NCBI RefSeq assembly: GCF_000582785.1
Contig: NZ_HG931175.1
Location: forward strand, 905,268-969,267
DNA from: Candidatus Blastococcus massiliensis AP3
GTDB taxonomy: Bacteria; Actinomycetota; Actinomycetes; Mycobacteriales; Geodermatophilaceae
Direction of reading: 5' to 3'
DNA length: 64,000 nucleotides
This document shows, piece by piece, positions 58,826 to 64,000 of the stretch. A model generated the notes under the pieces. That model saw only the letters and a list, made by a program, of their open reading frames with translations, did no database searches and was not told the DNA's origin. Positions within the stretch are counted from its first letter, which is position 1, and each line of letters begins with the position of its first letter. Both the position numbers and the translations under genes were made by a program.

Positions 58826-59620
58826 TCAGGGTCCGGCGTCCCAGAGCAACCGGTAGTACGCCGTCCGGCCGGGATCCGGGTCGACGCCGTAGGCGTCCAG
58901 CAGCGGGCGCTCCCACCCCGGGCCGTAGTTCCAAGTGGTGCTCCAGGTGGCCACGGCCAGGTCCGCCCAGCGGTCGGCGACACCGAGCGAGCCGAGGTCG
59001 ACGTGCCCCGACCAGGCGCCGTCGTCGGTGAGCAGCGTGTTCGGCGCGCAGGCGTCCCCGTGGCAGACGACCAGCCGGTCGACCTCCGGGACGTCGTCCA
59101 GCCGGGCCAGGACGTCCGCGGGTGTCAGCTCCGCGTGCACGGCATGCCAGCGCTCCGGCTGCAGCGCTCCGGCCCCCGAGTACACCTCGGCGACCCGGGC
59201 CGGAGCCGACCAGTCGAACGGGCAGCCGTCCACCGGGAGGGCGTCGTGCAGGGCGCGCAGGCCCGCGCCGATGGCCCGGACCGCCGGAAGCGGGTCGGCC
59301 AGCCAGCGCTCGTCGACGGCGTTGCGGCCGGGCAGCCCCGCCGTCACCAGCCACTCCCCCTCGTCGTCCCCGCCGTGGTCGAGGACGGCCGGGACAGCCG
59401 TGGACCGGGAGGCCCAGCGCAGCCGCTCGGCCTCGGGTGCGATCGGCAGCCCACTGCCGGCCGGCGCCCACTTCACGAACCGGCGGCCCGCTCCCTCCCC
59501 GAGCTGCCAGGTGAGGCCACCCAGCTGGTTCCGCCAGACCGGGGTGAGCCGCAGCCCGCCGGCCACCGTGACGACGGCCGCCGGCACCGGCACCGGCTCG
59601 GTCGGCGCCCCGGCTGTCAC
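58826..59620 (-). CDS. Aminoglycoside phosphotransferase (APH(3')-like) family protein
   Basis: A 264-residue APH-fold kinase. The Brenner motif is VCHGDACAPNTLL and the metal motif HVDLGSLGVADRWADLAV, the arrangement of APH(3') enzymes. The nucleotide-binding part has FVKWAPAG. Environmental actinobacteria carry many such kinases; resistance cannot be inferred from sequence. GTG 59620. Convergent with lhr, 12-base gap. Confidence 0.82.
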   Translation of the reverse strand: MTAGAPTEPVPVPAAVVTVAGGLRLTPVWRNQLGGLTWQLGEGAGRRFVKWAPAGSGLPIAPEAERLRWASRSTAVPAVLDHGGDDEGEWLVTAGLPGRNAVDERWLADPLPAVRAIGAGLRALHDALPVDGCPFDWSAPARVAEVYSGAGALQPERWHAVHAELTPADVLARLDDVPEVDRLVVCHGDACAPNTLLTDDGAWSGHVDLGSLGVADRWADLAVATWSTTWNYGPGWERPLLDAYGVDPDPGRTAYYRLLWDAGP

Positions 59621-59794
59621 CTCCGGGATGCTGCCACGGACGGACCCTCCCGTCGGGTCGCGCGGCCGAGGCAGAAGCCGTTCTCGCCGCCGTCACGAGG
59701 TGACGGTTGCGTGGAGAGTCGCCGCGAGAGGTGCGTCGACCCCCGAGGGAGGTGGACCCTGGAGGTACCAGCGCACCCAAGGGGGAACCACCTC

Positions 59795-59968
59795 ATGCGC
59801 ACTCTCCTCACCTTCCTGTCCCTCGTCGGCGTCACCCTGCTGGTCGCGGGAGCCGTCGCACCGCAGCTGTTCGTCCTCTTCCTCCTCGGCCTGGTCGTGC
59901 TGACCGGCACCGCGAGCGTGGCGCTGGCTGCCATGGACCCGCCCGGCCAGGCACACCTCCCCCACTGA
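59795..59968 (+). CDS. Small two-helix membrane protein
   Basis: A 57-residue protein (MRTLLTFLSLVGVTLLVAGAVAPQLFVLFLLGLVVLTG...) with two membrane helices and a Pro/His-rich tail. A GGGGGA site lies upstream of ATG 59795. No family is recognised. It precedes the nei-like gene by 43 bases on the same strand. Confidence 0.6.
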   Translation: MRTLLTFLSLVGVTLLVAGAVAPQLFVLFLLGLVVLTGTASVALAAMDPPGQAHLPH

Positions 59969-60011
59969 CCGGCGGCCGCACGAAGCGGAGCGGACGGGGA
60001 CACTGGTCGGC

Positions 60012-60869
60012 GTGCCCGAGGGAGACACCGTCTGGCTGGCCGCCAAGCGCATGAACCAGGCGCTCGCGGGGGCCACGCTGCGCCGCGGCGAGTTCCGGCT
60101 GCCGCAGCTCGCCGCCCTCGATCTCACCGGCGTCACCGTCCGCGAGGTGGTCCCCCGCGGCAAGCACATGCTCATCCGGCTCGCCGACGAGCGCACGCTG
60201 CGGACGCACTACCGGATGGACGGCAGCTGGCACATCTACCGGCCGGGCACGAGGTGGCGGGGCGGGCCGGGCCACGACGTCCGCGTGATCCTGGCGACGG
60301 ACCAGTGGGAGTGCGTCGGCTACCGGCTGCACGACGTGGAGATCGTGCCGACCGCGGAGGAGTCCCGGCTGGTCGGTCACCTCGGCCCCGACGTCCTGGG
60401 CCCGGACTGGGACCTCGAGGAGGCACTGCGCCGGCTCCGGTCGCAGCCCGACGAGCAGGTCGGTGTCGCGATCCTCGACCAGCGCAACCTGGCCGGCCCC
60501 GGCAACCTCTACAAGGTCGAGTCGCTCTTCCTCTGCGGCGTGCACCCCTGGGTTCGGGTGGCCGACGTGGACGACAGGCTCGAGGCCCTGGTCACCCGTG
60601 CCCGGACCCTCATGCTCGCCAACCGCGACCACCCGGAGCAGAGCACCACCGGCGACCTGCGCCGCGGCCAGGACCACTGGGTCTACGGCCGGAAGGACAA
60701 GCCCTGCCGGCGATGCGGGACGCCGATCCTCCGGGGTGACCAGGGTCCCGAGACGCAGGAGCGGGTCACCTACTGGTGCCCGCGCTGCCAGGCCGCCCGC
60801 TCCCCGATCGACCCGCTGGCCCGTACCGGCGAACCCGGTCGCCCGAGGCCGCTGGCGACCCCCGGCTAG
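60012..60869 (+). CDS. nei: Fpg/Nei family DNA glycosylase
   Basis: A 285-residue DNA glycosylase/AP lyase. It starts with V-PEGDTVW (Pro2 nucleophile after Met removal; Glu3), has a Lys in RGKHMLI, the H2TH region DQRNLAGPGNLYKVE and a C-terminal zinc finger (CRRCGTPI, YWCPRCQ). It excises oxidised bases. The PEGDT start places it with Nei rather than MutM. In M. tuberculosis nei follows lhr, as here with two small genes between. GTG 60012 has GACACT seven bases ahead. Confidence 0.93.
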   Translation: MPEGDTVWLAAKRMNQALAGATLRRGEFRLPQLAALDLTGVTVREVVPRGKHMLIRLADERTLRTHYRMDGSWHIYRPGTRWRGGPGHDVRVILATDQWECVGYRLHDVEIVPTAEESRLVGHLGPDVLGPDWDLEEALRRLRSQPDEQVGVAILDQRNLAGPGNLYKVESLFLCGVHPWVRVADVDDRLEALVTRARTLMLANRDHPEQSTTGDLRRGQDHWVYGRKDKPCRRCGTPILRGDQGPETQERVTYWCPRCQAARSPIDPLARTGEPGRPRPLATPG

Positions 60870-60885
60870 CCGGTGCGGACGCGGA

Positions 60886-60946
60886 GCGGCGGCCTCCGGA
60901 ACCCGGAGACCGCCGCATCGTGCGTGGTGCGCCCGCGAGCGGGCGC
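60886..60946. terminator. Two convergent hairpin terminators
   Basis: Hairpin 1 pairs GCGGCGG-CTCCGG (60886-60899) with CCGGAG-CCGCCGC (60903-60916), one mismatch. Hairpin 2 pairs GCGCCCGC (60929-60936) with GCGGGCGC (60939-60946) over GA. They separate the nei stop from the convergent pspA stop. Confidence 0.78.
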
Positions 60947-60951
60947 CTGGA

Positions 60952-61794
60952 TCAGGCGGGCTCGGGCCGGTCCGCCGGCTGCGCCTCGCGCTGCTCGGTG
61001 AACTGCTGGTCCACAGCGGGTGCGCCCTGCTCGATTGCCTGCGCGGGCTGGCCGCTCTCGACGGCGGGAGTGCCGCCGCCCATGGACGCCCGGATCTGGT
61101 CCAGCCGCGAGGCGCCGGCGACGTCGAGGGTCGCCTTCTGCACCTCGAGCATCCGGCCCTCCACCGAGGTCTGCGCCAGCTCGGCCTGCCCCAGTGCGTT
61201 GGCGTACCGCGCCTCGATCTTGTCGCGGACCTCGGAGAGGCTCGGCGTGTTGCCGGGGGCCGACAGCTCGTTGACCTGCTTGAGCGAGCTCGCCACGTGC
61301 TCCTGCATCTTGGCCTGCTCGAGCTGGCTCATCAGCTTGGTGCGCTCGGCCAGGGTCGTCTGCAGCCGCATGCGGCTCTGCTCGACCGCGCCGCGGGCCT
61401 GCTCGGCGGCCTGGAGCGCCTCGTCGTGGCTGCGCTTGAGGTCCTCCATCGACTGCTCGGCAGCGACCAGCTGGGTGGCGAACGCCTGCGCCGCCTGCTC
61501 GTACTCGGTGGCCTTGGCGGCGTCCCCGCCGGAGCGGGACTTGTCGGCCAGGACCAGGGCCTGGCGGGCCGAGCCCTGGAGCTTCTCGACCTCGCCGAGC
61601 TGGCGGTTGAGCCGCATCTCCAGCTGCCGCTGGTTGCCCAGCACGGCGGCGGCCTGGTTGGCCAGGGCCTGGTGCCGCTGCTGCTCGGCCTCGATCGCCT
61701 GGGCGATCTGGATCTTCGGATCAGCCTTCTCGTCGATCTTGGCGTTGGCCGACGCGGTCAGGTACTTCCACAGCTTCACGAACGGGTTGGGCAT
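60952..61794 (-). CDS. pspA: PspA/IM30 family membrane-stress protein
   Basis: A 280-residue coiled-coil protein: N-terminal amphipathic helix ([21 protein letters not shown]), long coiled coil over residues 20-220, and a Pro/Gln/Ala-rich tail. PspA proteins bind stressed membranes. ATG 61794 is preferred over the upstream ATG because AGGAGG sits just ahead. M. tuberculosis pspA (Rv2744c) also lies near recA, but next to clgR, which is not seen here. Confidence 0.9.
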   Translation of the reverse strand: MPNPFVKLWKYLTASANAKIDEKADPKIQIAQAIEAEQQRHQALANQAAAVLGNQRQLEMRLNRQLGEVEKLQGSARQALVLADKSRSGGDAAKATEYEQAAQAFATQLVAAEQSMEDLKRSHDEALQAAEQARGAVEQSRMRLQTTLAERTKLMSQLEQAKMQEHVASSLKQVNELSAPGNTPSLSEVRDKIEARYANALGQAELAQTSVEGRMLEVQKATLDVAGASRLDQIRASMGGGTPAVESGQPAQAIEQGAPAVDQQFTEQREAQPADRPEPA

Positions 61795-61919
61795 GGGTCC
61801 TCCTGCTCCGGCGCCGTAGCCGGATGGGTCGGCCAGGCGTACGTCGTCCCCCATCGTCCCAGGTGATCACCCCCCGTGACCACGCGGCCGTCCGGCGATC
61901 TGCCCGGTTAGGGTTCTGC

Positions 61920-62933
61920 GTGCCTTCCGGGAAGCCGACGCTGTGCGTGCTGGGCGAGCTGGTGGTGGATCTGCTGCCCGTTCCCGAGGCAGGGGCGGGC
62001 CCCGAGGGGACCGCTCCGCAGTACGTCGCGCGCCCGGGCGGCAACGCCCTCAACGTCGCCGTCGCCGCCGGCCGGCTGGGTGCGCCCGTGGCCCTGCTCG
62101 CCCGGCTCGGCACCGGCCCGCTGGGCGGTGCGCTGCGCAGGCACGCCGAGCTCTCCGGCGTCGACGTCAGCGGCTTCGTGACCGCCACCGAAGCGGTCAG
62201 CCTCGCCGTGATCGGCGTCGGCCCCGACGGCTCCCCCGACTACGGCTTCCACGTGCTGGGTGCGGCCGACTGGCAGTGGACTCCCGAGGAACTGGACCGG
62301 GTCCTCCCCGAGGGGACGGCGGTGCTGCACGTCGGTTCGATCTCCGGCTGGACGGACCCGGGGGCCGGCGCGATCGCCGGGCTCGTCGAGCGGATGTCGG
62401 GCCGGGCGCTGATCAGCGTGGACCCCAACATCCGGCCGGCGCTCGCCGACGGGCCGGTCGGGGCGACCCTCGGCAACGACCGCGCCGGCGTCCTCGCCCG
62501 GCTGGACCGCCTCGTCGCGCGGGCCGACGTCGTGAAGGTGAGCGCCGAGGACCTGGCCTGGCTGGAACCCGACGCCGGGGACCTGGACGAGGCCGCGCAG
62601 CGCTGGGCCGGCCGCGGGCCGGCGCTGGTGCTGCTCACCGACGGCGGGGCGCCACTGCGCATCGCTCGACCGGGCCGGCCGCTGCTGCGCCGCGAGTCCC
62701 CCTCCGTCGAGGTGGCCGACACGGTGGGCGCCGGGGACTCGCTGGCCGCGGGCCTGCTCAGCGGATTGCTCGCGGCCGGCGTCACGGACCGGCGGTCGCT
62801 GGAGGCGCTGGACGACGACCGGCTGCTCGGCCTCGTCGACGACGCGGCCCTCGTCGCCGCGCTGAACTGCACGCGGGTCGGCGCCGACCCGCCCACCCGC
62901 GCCGAGGTGGACGCGGCACGGGCGGGCCGATGA
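61920..62933 (+). CDS. PfkB-family sugar kinase
   Basis: A 337-residue carbohydrate kinase. GGNALNVAVAAGRLGAP is the sugar-binding N-terminal motif and DTVGAGDSLAAGLLSG is the C-terminal PfkB signature with the catalytic Asp. The PEGTAPQYVARPGGN start resembles fructokinases. GTG 61920 has TAGGGT five bases upstream (leaderless). It overlaps the GNAT gene. The substrate is probably fructose or a similar sugar. Confidence 0.88.
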   Translation: MPSGKPTLCVLGELVVDLLPVPEAGAGPEGTAPQYVARPGGNALNVAVAAGRLGAPVALLARLGTGPLGGALRRHAELSGVDVSGFVTATEAVSLAVIGVGPDGSPDYGFHVLGAADWQWTPEELDRVLPEGTAVLHVGSISGWTDPGAGAIAGLVERMSGRALISVDPNIRPALADGPVGATLGNDRAGVLARLDRLVARADVVKVSAEDLAWLEPDAGDLDEAAQRWAGRGPALVLLTDGGAPLRIARPGRPLLRRESPSVEVADTVGAGDSLAAGLLSGLLAAGVTDRRSLEALDDDRLLGLVDDAALVAALNCTRVGADPPTRAEVDAARAGR

Positions 62934-63403
62934 ACGACGGCGACGACGTCCGGTTGGTCTGCTTCTCCGACCTGTCCGCGACCGTGGTCCGCAACCGGCT
63001 GCTGGCCGCGCACGACAGGTTCTGGACCACCGACGCCCGGACGCTGCACCACCCGGTGTGGTTCCACCAGTTCGGCGGGTTCGGCGTGCTCGCGATGAGC
63101 GGCTCCGGCGAGGACGTCGGGTACCTGCTCGGCACGGTGACCGTCGATCGGCTGGCCTACCTGCACCTGCTCGCGGTGCGCGACGACCGGCGTCGCGACG
63201 GCCTCGGCCGGCGGTTGTGCCGGTGGTTCGACGATCTCGCCGTCAGCACCGGTGCGCGGGTGGTGCAGGCGGTCACCCGGCCCGACAACACGCCGGCGGT
63301 CGCGTTCCACACCGCACTCGGCGCGAGCAGCCACCTCTCACGCGATCACGCCGGCCCCGGTGCGGACAGGACCGTGCTCACCCGTTCCCTCCCGACCGCC
63401 TGA
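62930..63403 (+). CDS. GNAT-family N-acetyltransferase
   Basis: A 157-residue acetyltransferase-like protein with the acetyl-CoA loop RDDRRRDGLGRRL and following helix, and VQAVTRPDNTPAVAFHTALG near the end. ATG 62930 overlaps the PfkB stop (ATGA). The substrate is unknown; coupling to a sugar kinase suggests a sugar- or amino-group target. Its end overlaps the convergent TetR gene by 58 bases. Confidence 0.82.
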   Translation: MNDGDDVRLVCFSDLSATVVRNRLLAAHDRFWTTDARTLHHPVWFHQFGGFGVLAMSGSGEDVGYLLGTVTVDRLAYLHLLAVRDDRRRDGLGRRLCRWFDDLAVSTGARVVQAVTRPDNTPAVAFHTALGASSHLSRDHAGPGADRTVLTRSLPTA

Positions 63404-63897
63404 TCCCCGGCCGGGGCGGCCACGGCCTCCGCCAGGCGCGCCGCCTGCCGATGCCGGGCGCTGGAGCGGCCCGGGTGCAGGACCACGCCGGCCAGCCAGC
63501 GTGCGGCGAGATCGGCGCCGTCGGCATCGACGCCGAGGGCGTGGGCCAGCCGCTCGGTCAGTTCCGTCCACGTCCCCGGGTCCACGGCGAGCAGCGCGGT
63601 GAGCGTCTCGGGCTCGATCTCCGCCAGGCGGCGCAGCACCGGGTGCGCCCCGAGTTCGTCGGAGAGCGCGGCCAGGGCCTCCCGGGTCGGGAGTGCGGCA
63701 GCGAGATCGGCCAGCCGGTCCAGTTCCCGGGCCAGGAGCTCGCCGGCGACCTCGTCCTTGGTCCGGAAGTGGTTGTAGAGGGTCGCCTTCGCCACGCCCG
63801 CGGCGGCAGCCACCGACTGCATGGTGCTCCGCCGCAGACCGTTCTCCGCGAACGCCCGCGCGGCGCCGTCCAGCAGGCTCCGCCGCGTGGCGTTCAC
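63346..63897 (-). CDS. TetR-family transcriptional regulator
   Basis: A 183-residue regulator. The N-terminal HTH (RRSLLDGAARAFAENGLRRSTMQSVAAAAGVAKATLYNHFRTKDEVAGELL) is clear; the ligand-binding half is Ala/Leu-rich. GTG 63897. It probably represses the gene just upstream on the same strand or itself. The last 58 bases overlap the GNAT gene end. Confidence 0.87.
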   Translation of the reverse strand: MNATRRSLLDGAARAFAENGLRRSTMQSVAAAAGVAKATLYNHFRTKDEVAGELLARELDRLADLAAALPTREALAALSDELGAHPVLRRLAEIEPETLTALLAVDPGTWTELTERLAHALGVDADGADLAARWLAGVVLHPGRSSARHRQAARLAEAVAAPAGDQAVGRERVSTVLSAPGPA

Positions 63898-63925
63898 GAC
63901 GACGCGCCCCCGGGAGCCCGGCGCA

Positions 63926-64000
63926 TCAGGCGGCGAGCGAGACCGCCTCGCCGCGGCGCAGGGCCGAGCGGGCGGGAGCCCCGACGAGGGCGAGCGCCGG
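63926..64000 (-). CDS. C-terminal end of a gene continuing beyond the window
   Basis: The last 24 codons of a minus-strand gene (ALALVGAPARSALRRGEAVS, then LAA and TGA) run off the right edge. It lies 28 bases upstream of the TetR start, so the two may share a transcript. No function can be read from this fragment. Confidence 0.5.
   Translation of the reverse strand, partial: PALALVGAPARSALRRGEAVSLAA

Noticed and set aside
58826..59620. Aminoglycoside resistance gene
   Set aside because: The APH fold is clear, but environmental actinobacteria carry many such kinases with other substrates; there is no mobile element or resistance context.

Overview
The window is very GC-rich bacterial DNA with dense genes, frequent GTG starts, 4-base ATGA/GTGA gene overlaps, and many genes with a TANNNT box only 5-7 bases before the start codon (leaderless transcription). 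These traits, an actinobacterial LexA box, an NrdR-controlled class II ribonucleotide reductase, DUF3046 next to recA, and an order matching the lexA-to-recA region of Streptomyces, Corynebacterium and Mycobacterium all point to a high-GC actinobacterium. Gene content is compatible with Geodermatophilaceae (Blastococcus/Geodermatophilus-like), but the family assignment is inference. I see no rRNA, tRNA, insertion sequence, prophage or CRISPR array.

Region 1-9.1 kb is accessory metabolism. It has two alpha/beta hydrolases (one cut by the window edge), a tightly coupled run of two short-chain dehydrogenases, an ACAD10/LvaA-like small-molecule kinase and an inositol-phosphatase-family enzyme, a uridine-kinase-like P-loop kinase, and an islet of three orphan genes with three copies of a palindromic repeat (8173-9094). 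Region 9.3-15.6 kb is an unassigned cluster: a small membrane protein, a five-helix membrane molybdopterin oxidoreductase with an internal twin-arginine motif, a DUF2064 enzyme, a GT2 glycosyltransferase, a divergent polytopic membrane protein, a nucleotide-sugar epimerase with cysteine motifs, and a methyltransferase. It looks like an envelope sugar or glycolipid system and is the best candidate here for undescribed biology.

Region 15.8-25.5 kb holds a lipoprotein, an M20 amidohydrolase, a pectin-acetylesterase-like lipoprotein, a CopB-type (CPH) copper ATPase with a CsoR-like operator, an AtuA-like protein, a quinone-oxidoreductase-like MDR enzyme, an ICMT-like membrane methyltransferase and a DHFR-like reductase.

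Region 25.7-52.7 kb is the conserved core: nrdJ-nrdR (paired NrdR boxes), a LysM protein divergent from lexA (LexA boxes between them), hflX, dapF, miaA, a Rv2728c-like protein, a DUF349 protein, miaB, gluABCD, recX, recA (PafBC-type promoter plus LexA box) and DUF3046. Insertions include an ArsR/MFS pair, two PAP2 phosphatases and a solitary ctaD preceded by a Cys-Cys leader ORF. DNA damage control (LexA and PafBC) and dNTP supply (NrdR) are therefore physically clustered.

Region 52.7-64 kb has an MFS exporter, the large Lhr helicase followed after one convergent gene and one small membrane gene by a Nei/Fpg glycosylase (a repair pairing also seen in mycobacteria), PspA, a PfkB kinase-GNAT pair, a TetR regulator and the tail of a further gene.
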